A DNA stretch of 64,000 bases, from NCBI GenBank assembly GCA_963794995.1, contig CAWCFV010000002.1, positions 1,054,001 through 1,118,000 on the forward strand, written 5' to 3'. Below, piece by piece: positions 50,739 through 59,297 of this stretch (position 1 is its first letter; each line of letters starts with the position of its first letter). This DNA comes from CAWCFV01 sp963794995 (GTDB taxonomy: Bacteria; Actinomycetota; Actinomycetes; JACCUZ01). The translations under genes and the position numbers were made by a program. The notes below the pieces were generated by a model. That model made no database searches. It was not told where the DNA came from and saw only the letters and a program-made list of their open reading frames with translations.

Positions 50739-52040
50739 GTGACGGCCGACACCGGTCTGCTGACCGACCACTACGAGCTCACCATGCTGCGCGCCGCCCT
50801 GGGCGACGGCAGCGCGGAGAGCAGGTGCGTGTTCGAGGTCTTCGCGCGCCGGCTGCCGGAGGGCCGCCGGTACGGCGTGGTGGCCGGCACCGGGCGCCTG
50901 CTCGAGGCGATCCCGCACTTCCGGTTCGGCGACGAGCAGCTGGCCGCACTGCGGGACTCCGGCGTGGTCGACGCGGGGACCTGCGCCTACCTCGAGCGCT
51001 ACCGCTTCTCGGGCGACATCTCCGGCTACGCCGAGGGCGAGCTGTACTTCCCCGGTTCGCCCGTGCTGACGGTCGAGGGCACGTTCGCCGAGGCGGTGCT
51101 GCTGGAGACGCTGGTCCTCAGCGTCCTCAACCACGACAGCGCCGTCGCGTCCGCGGCCGCCCGGATGGCGTACGCCGCGGGTGACCGCCCCTGCATCGAG
51201 ATGGGCTCCCGGCGCACCCACGAGGAGGCCGCCGTCGCGGCCGCACGGGCGGCCTACCTGGCGGGCTTCGCCACGACCTCCAACCTCGCGGCCGGCAAGC
51301 GCTACGGCGTCCCCACCGCGGGCACGGCGGCCCACTCGTGGACCCTGCTGCACGAGAAGGAGGCCGACGCGTTCCGTGCCCAGGTCGAGGCGCTCGGGGT
51401 CGGCACCACCCTGCTGGTCGACACCTACGACATCGCCGCCGGCATCCGTACCGCCGTGGAGGTCGCGGGACCGGGCCTCGGCGCCGTGCGGATCGACTCC
51501 GGCGACCTGGCGGTCATGGCCCACCAGACCCGCGCCCAGCTCGACGAGCTCGGCGCCACCGGCACCCGCATCGTGCTCTCCGGCGACCTCGACGAGTACG
51601 GCCTGGCGTCGCTGGCGACCGCCCCGGTCGACGCCTACGGGGTCGGCACCGCCGTGGTCACCGGCTCGGGAGCACCGACCGCCGGCTTCGTCTACAAGCT
51701 GGTCGAGGTCGACGGGCGTGCGGTGGCCAAGCGCTCGGAGGACAAGGTCAGCCACGGCGGACGCAAGACGGCCGTGCGTCGGCACCGCCCCAGCGGGACG
51801 GCGACCGAGGAGGTCGTCCGGTCGCAGGGGACGCCCGGCGCGCAAGCCGGCGACCGCGCGCTGCAGGTCCCGATGGTCCGCGGCGGCGAGCTGCTCGAGG
51901 TGGCGAGCCTGGACGAGTCGCGAGCGCACCTGAGGACGGTCCTGACGACCCTGCCGTGGCAGGGTCTGGCGCTGTCGCGGGGCGAGCCCGCGATCCCGAC
52001 GACCTACGAGGAGCCCGATGCCCGGCCAGCCCACGCGTGA
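50739..52040 (+). CDS. pncB: nicotinate phosphoribosyltransferase
   Basis: 433 residues: LLTDHYELTMLRAAL, MGSRRTHEEAAVAAARAAYL with the phosphorylated-type His, TSNLAAGKRYGVPTAGTAAHSW, and VRIDSGDLAVMA (PRPP/Asp site). It salvages nicotinate to NaMN with PRPP. It overlaps pncA by 23 nt, so NAD salvage from nicotinamide is one operon. Confidence 0.95.
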   Translation: MTADTGLLTDHYELTMLRAALGDGSAESRCVFEVFARRLPEGRRYGVVAGTGRLLEAIPHFRFGDEQLAALRDSGVVDAGTCAYLERYRFSGDISGYAEGELYFPGSPVLTVEGTFAEAVLLETLVLSVLNHDSAVASAAARMAYAAGDRPCIEMGSRRTHEEAAVAAARAAYLAGFATTSNLAAGKRYGVPTAGTAAHSWTLLHEKEADAFRAQVEALGVGTTLLVDTYDIAAGIRTAVEVAGPGLGAVRIDSGDLAVMAHQTRAQLDELGATGTRIVLSGDLDEYGLASLATAPVDAYGVGTAVVTGSGAPTAGFVYKLVEVDGRAVAKRSEDKVSHGGRKTAVRRHRPSGTATEEVVRSQGTPGAQAGDRALQVPMVRGGELLEVASLDESRAHLRTVLTTLPWQGLALSRGEPAIPTTYEEPDARPAHA

Positions 52041-52620
52041 GGTCCGCTTCGATGCCACCACCGCGCTGGTGGTCGTCGACGTGCAGAACGACTTCGCCGA
52101 CCCCGACGGCGGTCTGCACGTGAGCGACGGCGAGTCCGTCGTCACGCTCGTGAACGACCAGGTGACGGCGGCGCAGAACGCGGGGGCGCCGGTGGTCTAC
52201 ACCCAGGACTGGCACCCGGCCTCGACCCCGCACTTCGAGAAGGACGGCGGGATCTGGCCGGTCCACTGCGTCGGCGACACCTGGGGAGCCGAGCTGCACC
52301 CGAACCTGCTCGTGCACGGCCCGGTGGTGCGCAAGGGCACCGGCGGCGAGGACGGCTACTCGGGGTTCTCGGTCCGGGACCCGGTCAGCGGGGTCGGCGC
52401 CCCGACCCAGCTCCAGTCGCTGCTCGACCCCGCCGTCGAGCGGCTCGTCGTGGTCGGTCTCGCCGGCGACCACTGCGTCAAGGAGACGGCACTCGACGGC
52501 GTCCGCCTCGGCTACGCCGTGGAGGTGCCCCTGGAGCTCACCCGGTTCGTCGAGCAGTCCCCCGGCGACACCCAGCGCGCGGTCGAGGAGATGCGCGCCG
52601 CCGGGGTGGAGGTCTGGTGA
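52018..52620 (+). CDS. pncA: nicotinamidase
   Basis: 200 residues, isochorismatase fold: VVVDVQNDFADPDG (catalytic Asp), TQDWHPASTPHF (metal ligands), VRKGT (Lys) and VGLAGDHCVKETALDG (Cys nucleophile). It converts nicotinamide to nicotinate for PncB. Confidence 0.95.
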   Translation: MPGQPTREVRFDATTALVVVDVQNDFADPDGGLHVSDGESVVTLVNDQVTAAQNAGAPVVYTQDWHPASTPHFEKDGGIWPVHCVGDTWGAELHPNLLVHGPVVRKGTGGEDGYSGFSVRDPVSGVGAPTQLQSLLDPAVERLVVVGLAGDHCVKETALDGVRLGYAVEVPLELTRFVEQSPGDTQRAVEEMRAAGVEVW

Positions 52621-53405
52621 GCGGCGTACCGCAGGACACCGCCGCCCTGACCGGCGGCGGCCGGATGCCGCTGCTGGGCTTCGGCACCTGGCAGATCACC
52701 GGCGCCGCGGCCACCGAGGCCGTCGGCTGGGCACTGGCCGCGGGCTACCGGCACCTCGACACGGCGACGGTCTACGGCAACGAGCAGGAGGTCGGCGCCG
52801 GGCTGGCCGCGAGCGGCGTCCCCCGCGACGACGTCTTCGTCACGACCAAGTGCCCGCCGCGCGACGCCGGCCGCGAGCTCGAGACGCTGCGCCGCAGCCT
52901 GGACCTCCTGGGCACCGGCCACGTCGACCTCTGGCTGGTGCACTGGCCGGGCGGCGCGGGGGCCGACCTGGACCTCTGGCGCGGGTTCGCCTCGGCTCAG
53001 GAGCAGGGCCTGGCCCGGGCAGTCGGCGTCAGCAACTACTCGCTGGACCAGATCGACGAGCTGACCCGCGAGACGGGCATGACCCCGGCGGTCAACCAGG
53101 TCGAGTGGAGCCCGCTGCTCTACGACCGCGACGTCCTCGACGGCCACCGCGAGCGCGGCGTGGTCCTGGAGGGCTACAGCGCCCTGCGCGGCGGCACCCT
53201 GGACCACCCGGTCGTCACCGGCATCGCCGGACGCCTCGGCGCGACCCCGGCGCAGGTGCTCGTCCGCTGGCACCTGCAGCACGGCGTCGTCGTGATCCCG
53301 AAGTCGGCCCGTGAGGAGCGGATCCGCTCCAACGCCGCGGTCGCCGGCCTCGAGCTCGCCGACGACGACGTGGCAGCCCTGGACGCGCTGGGCCGCCCCG
53401 CCTGA
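52617..53405 (+). CDS. aldo/keto reductase
   Basis: 262 residues: GFGTWQIT, RHLDTATVYGNEQEVG (Asp/Tyr), FVTTKCPP (Lys), DLWLVHWPG (His), GVSNYSLDQI and VVIPKSAREERIRSN (NADPH site) give the complete AKR tetrad. It is NADPH-dependent, with unknown carbonyl substrate. It overlaps pncA by 4 nt (GTGA). Confidence 0.92.
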   Translation: MSGVPQDTAALTGGGRMPLLGFGTWQITGAAATEAVGWALAAGYRHLDTATVYGNEQEVGAGLAASGVPRDDVFVTTKCPPRDAGRELETLRRSLDLLGTGHVDLWLVHWPGGAGADLDLWRGFASAQEQGLARAVGVSNYSLDQIDELTRETGMTPAVNQVEWSPLLYDRDVLDGHRERGVVLEGYSALRGGTLDHPVVTGIAGRLGATPAQVLVRWHLQHGVVVIPKSAREERIRSNAAVAGLELADDDVAALDALGRPA

Positions 53406-53430
53406 CGGACGTCTCCCTCGGCTTTTCGCC

Positions 53431-54318
53431 TCACCCGACCCGGCGCGCCATCGCCGGATCGAGGCGGAGGCCGGCCTCGGGGTGCAGGATCGCCGCCAGC
53501 GCCTCGACCCCGTCGACCAGGCGCGGTCCGGGCCGGGCGAAGGACGCGTTCGCGTCGACCGCCCACAGCGGCACCTCGGGCAGCACCCGGGACGACAGCA
53601 GCTCGCCGGCGAGCCGGGCGGACTCGTCGAGGCCGAAGCCGCACGGCGCCGCGATCACGACGGCCGGCAGCGCGGCGGCGACGGTCTCCCAGGTGGTGCG
53701 CTCGGACCGAGACCCACGGGTACCGAGAAGCGGCACGCCGCCGGCCGTCTCGACCATCTCGGGCACCCAGTGCCCGGGGGTGAACGGTGGGTCGGTCCAC
53801 TCCAGCACCATCGCCGGCACCGGCTCCCGCCCGGCCACCGCACGGCGTACGGTGCCCAGCCGGTCCCGCAGCGAGGCGACCAGCCGCTCCGCCTCCGCCG
53901 ACCGGTCGCAGGCGACACCGAGGGTGACCACCGAGTCCAGAACCTGGCCCAGGTCCTGCGGGTCCAGGGTGAGCACCTGCGCCCGGCAGCCGAGGTAGGC
54001 CAGCGCGTCGTCCACCACCGACACGTCGACCGCGCACACCGCGCAGAGGTCCTGGGTCACGACGAGGTCGGCGTCCAGCCCCGCCAGCGCCCCGGCGTCC
54101 AGGTGGTACAGGTCCTCGCCCGCCGCGACCCGCTGCGAGACGACATCGTCGATCTCGGCCGGCGCGAGGCCCTCGGACAGCGCGGAGGTCGACACGATCG
54201 TCCGGGTGCGCGCCTCGGGGGGCTCGTCGCACTCGAAGGTCACCCCGACGACGTCCGCACCCGCGCCGAGGGCGAAGAGGGTCTCGGTGGCCGACGGCAG
54301 CAAGGACACGATCCGCAC
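53431..54318 (-). CDS. cobalamin/metal-binding periplasmic-type protein without signal peptide
   Basis: 295 residues of the BtuF/FhuD cluster-A-binding fold: RIVSLLPSATETLFALGAG, DLVVTQDLCAVCAVDV, WTDPPFTPGHWVPEMV. It starts directly at the fold, with no signal or lipobox, and no ABC transporter genes adjoin, so it may act in the cytosol. Such stand-alone versions are common in actinobacteria. GTG 54318 follows TAGCGT by 6 nt. Confidence 0.8.
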   Translation of the reverse strand: MRIVSLLPSATETLFALGAGADVVGVTFECDEPPEARTRTIVSTSALSEGLAPAEIDDVVSQRVAAGEDLYHLDAGALAGLDADLVVTQDLCAVCAVDVSVVDDALAYLGCRAQVLTLDPQDLGQVLDSVVTLGVACDRSAEAERLVASLRDRLGTVRRAVAGREPVPAMVLEWTDPPFTPGHWVPEMVETAGGVPLLGTRGSRSERTTWETVAAALPAVVIAAPCGFGLDESARLAGELLSSRVLPEVPLWAVDANASFARPGPRLVDGVEALAAILHPEAGLRLDPAMARRVG

Positions 54319-54324
54319 GCCCCG

Positions 54325-54330
54325 ACGCTA
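54325..54330 (-). promoter_or_regulatory. -10 hexamer of the BtuF-like gene (leaderless)
   Basis: TAGCGT on the minus strand, 6 nt before GTG 54318. Confidence 0.55.
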
Positions 54331-54353
54331 TCCGGCGGCCTCGACCGGCCGGC

Positions 54354-54947
54354 TCAGAAGCCCGGCGCCGCCTGCCACCGCCACCCCCGCACCCGCGTGC
54401 GGCCGGGCAGGTCCGCGCGACCGGTCGCCCACAGCATCAGCCGCCACGGGTCGTCGTGCGGCTCCAGCTGCGGGGCCAGCCGGCCCAGCACCCGGGCGCA
54501 CAGGTCGTCGTCCGGGCGGAACCGCAGGTGCAGACCTCCGGCGACGTCGTGGGTGTGCAGCAGGACCTCGGACACCCCGAGCGCGGCGAAGCCCTCGGCG
54601 TCCGTGGTGCCGTGCGGGTGAAAGCCGCGATCTCCCGGGCCGGCCGCCCGGAGGGTGGCGGCCTGGAGCGCGGCCATGCCCTCCAGCAGCTCGACCAGCT
54701 GCTCGGGCCTGGTTCCCCTGGGCATCCGGAGCCGGAAGGCCAGGTACTCGTCCTCGGCCCGGGCCGCGAGCTGCCCGGCGTAGGCGACCAGGTCGTCGGC
54801 CAGGTGGAAGACCACCCGCTCGCAGCTCCAGCGCAGCGAGCCGGCCGGCACCTTCCAGTCCTTGCCCAGCCCGCGGCGGAGCGTGGTCGCCGCCTGGGCG
54901 ACGCTCGCCTCCAGGTCCTCCACGCCCACCCGCTGCCGCTGCGACAT
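54354..54947 (-). CDS. maleylpyruvate isomerase N-terminal/DinB-like protein
   Basis: 197 residues, helical-bundle pattern. ERVVFHLADDLVAYAGQL gives the first metal His, and GVSEVLLHTHDVAGGL the HxxH-like pair. This is the mycothiol-dependent DinB-like fold, typical of actinobacteria, which use mycothiol as the main thiol. No reaction can be named. Confidence 0.75.
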   Translation of the reverse strand: MSQRQRVGVEDLEASVAQAATTLRRGLGKDWKVPAGSLRWSCERVVFHLADDLVAYAGQLAARAEDEYLAFRLRMPRGTRPEQLVELLEGMAALQAATLRAAGPGDRGFHPHGTTDAEGFAALGVSEVLLHTHDVAGGLHLRFRPDDDLCARVLGRLAPQLEPHDDPWRLMLWATGRADLPGRTRVRGWRWQAAPGF

Positions 54948-55065
54948 CTCCGCACCCCCGTCGTCGTGGTCCGGCCCACTATGCCGGGGGTGTGGCCGAC
55001 GGGCCTGCAGCGCGATGTCCGATGCCCGCCAGTCGTTGTCGGTCCGCTGCGGCAGACTGGCTGAC

Positions 55066-56547
55066 GTGCTCGACCACGAGACCTGCTACCGGGCCGTCAG
55101 CAGCCGCGACCCGCGCTTCGACGGCTGGTTCGTCACGGCGGTCCGGACCACCGGCATCTACTGCCGGCCGAGCTGCCCCGCGACCACCCCGAAGCGGCGC
55201 AACGTGGACTTCTTCCCGACCTCGGCCGCGGCGCAGCTGGCCGGCTTCCGGGCCTGCCGTCGCTGCCTCCCGGACGCCTCCCCCGGCTCCCCGGAGTGGA
55301 ACGTGCGCTCCGACACGGTGGCCCGGGCCATGCGGCTGGTCGCCGACGGCGCGGTGGACCGCCAGGGCGTCGCCGGGCTGGCCGCGCGGCTGGGCTACGG
55401 CGAGCGCCAGCTGCACCGGCTCCTGGTGGCCGAGGTGGGCGCCGGTGCCCAGGCGCTGGCCCGGGCCCAGCGGGCCCACACCGCGCGCACACTGGTCGAG
55501 ACCACCGACCTGCCGCTGTCGGAGGTCGCGTTCGCCGCGGGCTTCGCCAGCATCCGGCAGTTCAACGACACCGTCCGCGCCGTGTTCGCCGCCACCCCGC
55601 GCGACCTGCGCGCGAGGTCCGCCGCGCGGGGGGCCGCCCAGGTCCCCGGGACGATGGTGCTCCGGCTCGCCACCCGGCGCCCGTTCGACGGCCGATGGCT
55701 GCTCGACCTGCTCGGCGCCAAGGCGCTGCCCGGGGTCGAGAGCTACGACGGGACGACCTTCCGCCGGGCCCTGCTGCTCCCGCACGGCGAGGCCGTCATC
55801 GACCTCGACTGGCGGCCCGACGCAGGCCACCACGTCCTCGCGACGCTGCGCCTGGCGGACCCGCGCGACGTCGTGCCCGCGGTCGCCCGGGTGCGCAGGC
55901 TGCTCGACCTCGACGCCGACTCGGCCGCCGTCGACGCCCTGCTGGGAGCCGACCCGCTGCTCGGCCCGCTCGTGGCGGGTCGGCCCGGCATCCGGGTGCC
56001 GGGCGCCGTGGACGGTCCGGAGATGGCGGCTCGTACGGTGATCGGGCAGCAGGTGTCGGTCGCCGGCGCCCGCACCGTCGCCGGCCGGCTGGTGGCGGCG
56101 TACGGCAAGCCGCTGACCCGCCCCGACGGCGGGCTGACCCACCACTTCCCCACGGCAGAGGTGCTGGCCGGCGTCGACCCCGCGGCGCTGCCGATGCCCC
56201 GGGCCCGGGCCCGGGCCGTCGTCGGGCTCGCCCGGGCCGTCGCGGACGGCGCGGTCGACCTCGACCCTGCCGGCGAGCGCGACCGGACCGGGGCGGCGCT
56301 GGTCGCCCTGCCCGGGATCGGCCCCTGGACCGCCGGCTACCTGCGGATGCGGGTGCTCGGCGACCCTGACGCCTTCCTCCCCGGGGACCTCGGCGTGCGG
56401 CGCGGGCTCGAACGGCTCGGCGCCGCGGGCCGGGCGGCCGCCGCGGAGCGCGCGGCGCAGGCGTGGCGGCCCTGGCGGGCGTACGCCCTCATGCACCTCT
56501 GGGACGTCGCCATGCGTCCCACCCCCGACGGAAGGAAGGCGTCGTGA
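55066..56547 (+). CDS. Ada-AlkA fusion: methyl-DNA sensor/regulator with 3-methyladenine glycosylase
   Basis: 493 residues: an Ada zinc domain (GIYCRPSCPA and ACRRCLPD, four Cys, the first being the methyl-phosphotriester acceptor), an AraC helix-turn-helix (LPLSEVAFAAGFASIRQFND), an AlkA N-terminal domain and a HhH-GPD glycosylase (LPGIGPWTAGYL and PGDLGVRRGL with the catalytic Asp). It both repairs alkylated bases and probably switches on its own operon when methylated. GTG 55066 is 7 nt after CAGACT. It overlaps ogt by 4 nt. Confidence 0.92.
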   Translation: MLDHETCYRAVSSRDPRFDGWFVTAVRTTGIYCRPSCPATTPKRRNVDFFPTSAAAQLAGFRACRRCLPDASPGSPEWNVRSDTVARAMRLVADGAVDRQGVAGLAARLGYGERQLHRLLVAEVGAGAQALARAQRAHTARTLVETTDLPLSEVAFAAGFASIRQFNDTVRAVFAATPRDLRARSAARGAAQVPGTMVLRLATRRPFDGRWLLDLLGAKALPGVESYDGTTFRRALLLPHGEAVIDLDWRPDAGHHVLATLRLADPRDVVPAVARVRRLLDLDADSAAVDALLGADPLLGPLVAGRPGIRVPGAVDGPEMAARTVIGQQVSVAGARTVAGRLVAAYGKPLTRPDGGLTHHFPTAEVLAGVDPAALPMPRARARAVVGLARAVADGAVDLDPAGERDRTGAALVALPGIGPWTAGYLRMRVLGDPDAFLPGDLGVRRGLERLGAAGRAAAAERAAQAWRPWRAYALMHLWDVAMRPTPDGRKAS

Positions 56548-57083
56548 CGACCACGACCACCACGACCACCGGGATCACCGGGACCACCTGGACCACCACC
56601 ATCGACAGCCCGGTCGGTCCCCTCGTCCTCACCAGCGACGGCACCTCGCTGACCCGCCTGCTGTTCGACGTCGAGGCCGACCCCGGGTGGTCGACCGAGC
56701 CGTGCGCCCTGCTCGACGAGGCCGCGCGGCAGCTGGCCGGGTACTTCGCCGGCGAGCGCACCGAGTTCCACCTGCCGCTGGAGCCGGCCGGCACGGCGTT
56801 CCAGAAGGCCACCTGGATGCGGCTGCGCGAGATCCCGTACGCGCAGACCATCAACTACGGGCAGCTGGCCGGCCGGGTCGGCAACCCGAGTGCCTCCCGC
56901 GCCGTCGGGCTGGCCAACGGGCGCAACCCGATCTCGATCGTGGTGCCCTGCCACCGGGTCATCGGCGCGAACGGGTCCCTCACCGGCTACGGCGGCGGGC
57001 TGGAGCGCAAGCGGCTGCTGCTCGAGCTCGAGCGCCGGGTGGCCGGCAGCAGCGACCGTGACCCGCAGCTCAGCCTGCTGTGA
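56544..57083 (+). CDS. ogt: methylated-DNA-protein-cysteine methyltransferase
   Basis: 179 residues: the acceptor motif VVPCHRVIGANG, the arginine finger ASRAVGLANGRNPI, and GYGGGLERKRLLLELE. It removes O6-methylguanine. The N-terminus is an unusual threonine run (nearly all Thr in residues 2-18), coded by an ACC/ACG repeat. Start GTG 56544 overlaps ada-alkA, and the stop overlaps the LanC-like gene. Confidence 0.92.
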   Translation: MTTTTTTTTGITGTTWTTTIDSPVGPLVLTSDGTSLTRLLFDVEADPGWSTEPCALLDEAARQLAGYFAGERTEFHLPLEPAGTAFQKATWMRLREIPYAQTINYGQLAGRVGNPSASRAVGLANGRNPISIVVPCHRVIGANGSLTGYGGGLERKRLLLELERRVAGSSDRDPQLSLL

Positions 57084-58405
57084 GCGTCCGCAGCGCCGAC
57101 GACCACCGGGCGCTCGCCGAGGCCGCGTGGTCGTGGGTGCAGGACCAGGTCCGAGGCGCCGATGGTCCCTGGCTGCCCGATCAGGTCGAGCCGGGCATCG
57201 GACCGGCGCCGCCGGACGACCGAGACTCCCTCTACTGCGGCATCGCCGGGCTGGCACCCGTCCTGGCCGAGCTGCGCCTGCACCGAGCGCTCGCCGACGC
57301 CGAGGAACAGCTGGCTTCCGCGGTGGCCGACCGGTTGGCGCGTCAGGCTGGGCATCGCGTCGAGCCGTCGCTGTACCACGGGCTGGCCGGTGACGCGACC
57401 GCGCTGCGACTGCTCTCCCCCGGCCGGGAGGCGGCGGCTCTCGACCGGCTGGCTGCCCTGGCGACGCCGGCCGGGTGGCCGTCGGAGGTGCATGACGGCC
57501 ATGTGCTGACCGACGTCATCGGCGGCACCGCCGGCATCGTGATGACGGCTGTCTGGGCCGGAGGGCCGCACGAGGTGGTGACCGCCGGCGCCGACGCCCT
57601 GCTCGCGGTGGCGGACGACACCGAGGCCGGCCTCGACTGGCCGATGTACCCGGGTCACCCGGTGCGGATGCCCAACTACTCGCACGGCACCGCCGGCGCC
57701 GCCAGCGCCCTGGCCGTCGCCGGCGCTGCGCTCGGGCGGCCCGACCTCGTCGAGGCCGCGGTCCGCGGCGCGCAGCACCTGCTCGCGGTCGGTGCCCTCG
57801 ACGCCGACGGCTTCGCCGTCGAGGCCGTGGTCCCCCGCCCCAGCCAGTCGGACATCGAGGCGGTCCACTGGACCTGGTGCCACGGCCCGACCGGCACGTC
57901 CTACCTGTTCGCCGCACTTGCGCTCGCGGGCGTCCAGGCAGTCGCGGGACACCCGGTGTCCCACCTGCGGGCCGCCTGCCTCCGACGGGTGCTGGCAGCC
58001 GGCGTGCCACAGCGGCGGCGTCCCGGTTTCTGGGACAACGACGGCCGCTGCTGCGGCACCGCGGGCGTGGGAGAGGCGATGCTCGACGCCGCTCAGTCGC
58101 AGCCCGACGACCCGCGCTGGCTGGAGGCAGCGTCGACGATGGCCGAGGCGCTGCACGAGCGCGCGGTCCGCGACGACGACGCGGTGTTCTGGCAGTTCGT
58201 GGAGCACCGGGCCGACCCGCCGCTCCTGCCGCCCGGAACGTCCTGGATGCAGGGCGCGGGCGGCATCGCCGCGTTCCTGCTCCGCCTCGCGCGCGTCATC
58301 GCCGATGGCCCCGCCGCGCCGGTCGTGGACCGTCCCGACCAGTGGTGGGCGGTGCCTGCCACGGTGCGAACGGCTCAGCGCTTCGGCGGCAGCGACCGGG
58401 CGTAG
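57080..58405 (+). CDS. LanC-like (lanthionine synthetase C-like) protein with CCG zinc motif
   Basis: 441 residues of alpha/alpha-toroid repeats: GGTAGIV (149-154), NYSHGTAGAAS (His202), TWCHGPTGTS (Cys267 ligand) and DGRCCGTAGVGE (Cys324/Cys325). Ordinary LanC enzymes end with C-H-G; here C-C-G gives three cysteine ligands, as in the promiscuous ProcM type. No lanthipeptide precursor or dehydratase is near. It is coupled to ogt by a 4-nt GTGA overlap, so it belongs to the alkylation-repair operon; a thiol-addition or detoxification role is a guess. It overlaps the convergent tfoX-like gene by 31 bp. Confidence 0.8.
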   Translation: MSVRSADDHRALAEAAWSWVQDQVRGADGPWLPDQVEPGIGPAPPDDRDSLYCGIAGLAPVLAELRLHRALADAEEQLASAVADRLARQAGHRVEPSLYHGLAGDATALRLLSPGREAAALDRLAALATPAGWPSEVHDGHVLTDVIGGTAGIVMTAVWAGGPHEVVTAGADALLAVADDTEAGLDWPMYPGHPVRMPNYSHGTAGAASALAVAGAALGRPDLVEAAVRGAQHLLAVGALDADGFAVEAVVPRPSQSDIEAVHWTWCHGPTGTSYLFAALALAGVQAVAGHPVSHLRAACLRRVLAAGVPQRRRPGFWDNDGRCCGTAGVGEAMLDAAQSQPDDPRWLEAASTMAEALHERAVRDDDAVFWQFVEHRADPPLLPPGTSWMQGAGGIAAFLLRLARVIADGPAAPVVDRPDQWWAVPATVRTAQRFGGSDRA

Positions 58406-58710
58406 GCGACTCCGCGCGCGACCCAGGTGGCGAGGTCCTTCCGGGTGCCCACCGCCTCGGGGTCGACCCGCAGCCAGCCGTCCATCTCCCGGCCGCGCAT
58501 CTCGAACCGGCCGACGTGCGGCGGGCGCACCAGGGTGTCGGTCGCTGCGGGGTCGCACCGCAGCAGCAGCCCGCCCCGGCCGCTCGCGCCCACCGCCATG
58601 TGCCCGTCGAGCAGGAAGGCGAGGCCCCCGAACATGGCCTTCTCGGTGAGACCGGGCTCGTCCGCGACCAGCTCACGGACCCGCCCGGCCAGCTTCTCGT
58701 CGTACGCCAT
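58375..58710 (-). CDS. TfoX N-terminal domain protein
   Basis: 111 residues: AMFGGLAFLLDGHMAVG and GGLLLRCDP match the TfoX/Sxy N-terminal fold. Stand-alone versions are frequent in actinobacteria, without proven link to competence. ATG 58710 was chosen over a longer open frame, because the family begins at YDEKLAGRVREL. It is convergent with and overlaps the LanC-like gene. Confidence 0.82.
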   Translation of the reverse strand: MAYDEKLAGRVRELVADEPGLTEKAMFGGLAFLLDGHMAVGASGRGGLLLRCDPAATDTLVRPPHVGRFEMRGREMDGWLRVDPEAVGTRKDLATWVARGVAYARSLPPKR

Positions 58711-58844
58711 GACGAGCAGTGTGCCGCGCCGCGCCGACAGTCCCCCGCCTCCACCGGACTTCCGGTGGGCCGCCCGATGCGGTAGAGACGTCCCGGGACC
58801 TTCCTTCCGCACCGAGCGGTGCGGCCGACGACAGGAGCGCGGCG

Positions 58845-59252
58845 ATGGTCCGTGGCAGTGGCAGCAAGGTCGACCCCTGGGCGCTGACGACCGCACCCGG
58901 GAGCTCGGCGTACACGATGTACAAGGACCCGAGTGCCGACCCGCCGGCGCTGGTCTGCCAGGTCGGGTCGACCACGTTGCGCTACCACCTGTCCGCGATC
59001 GAGGACCTGCACGCCTGGCTCCGGGAGCGCGGCGACTGGGTCGACCTCGGCTCGGCCGACGAGAAGAAGCCGGCCGTCGACGGCACCGTCGAGGCGTGGG
59101 GCCGGTCGGCCGACAACCCGGTCGGCGGCTGGTACGGGCTGCGCAACGGCTACCGCGGCAGGTTCGGCATGTACCTCCCGCCCCTGCTCGAGGCCCTCGG
59201 CCTGGCCGAGCTGACCCACGACGCCCGGAACAACCGGGTTCGCGCGCTCTGA
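58845..59252 (+). CDS. conserved hypothetical protein, 135 aa
   Basis: A soluble protein with KVDPWALTTAPGSSAYTMYK at the N-terminus, and GGWYGLRNGYRGRFGMYLPP centrally. ACAGGAGCG precedes ATG 58845. The C-terminal half looks like a small DNA- or ligand-binding fold but no family is recalled with certainty. Monocistronic. Confidence 0.6.
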   Translation: MVRGSGSKVDPWALTTAPGSSAYTMYKDPSADPPALVCQVGSTTLRYHLSAIEDLHAWLRERGDWVDLGSADEKKPAVDGTVEAWGRSADNPVGGWYGLRNGYRGRFGMYLPPLLEALGLAELTHDARNNRVRAL

Positions 59253-59285
59253 CCTGCCGGGGGTGGGCCGGCCCACCCGACGGCC

Positions 59286-59291
59286 TACCGT
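59286..59291 (+). promoter_or_regulatory. -10 hexamer of the class V aminotransferase gene (leaderless)
   Basis: TACCGT, 6 nt, then GTG 59298. Confidence 0.5.
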
Positions 59292-59297
59292 GGGGCT

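Noticed and set aside
57080..58405. A lanthipeptide biosynthesis cluster around the LanC-like gene
   Set aside because: No dehydratase, precursor peptide, protease or exporter is present; neighbours are DNA-repair genes.
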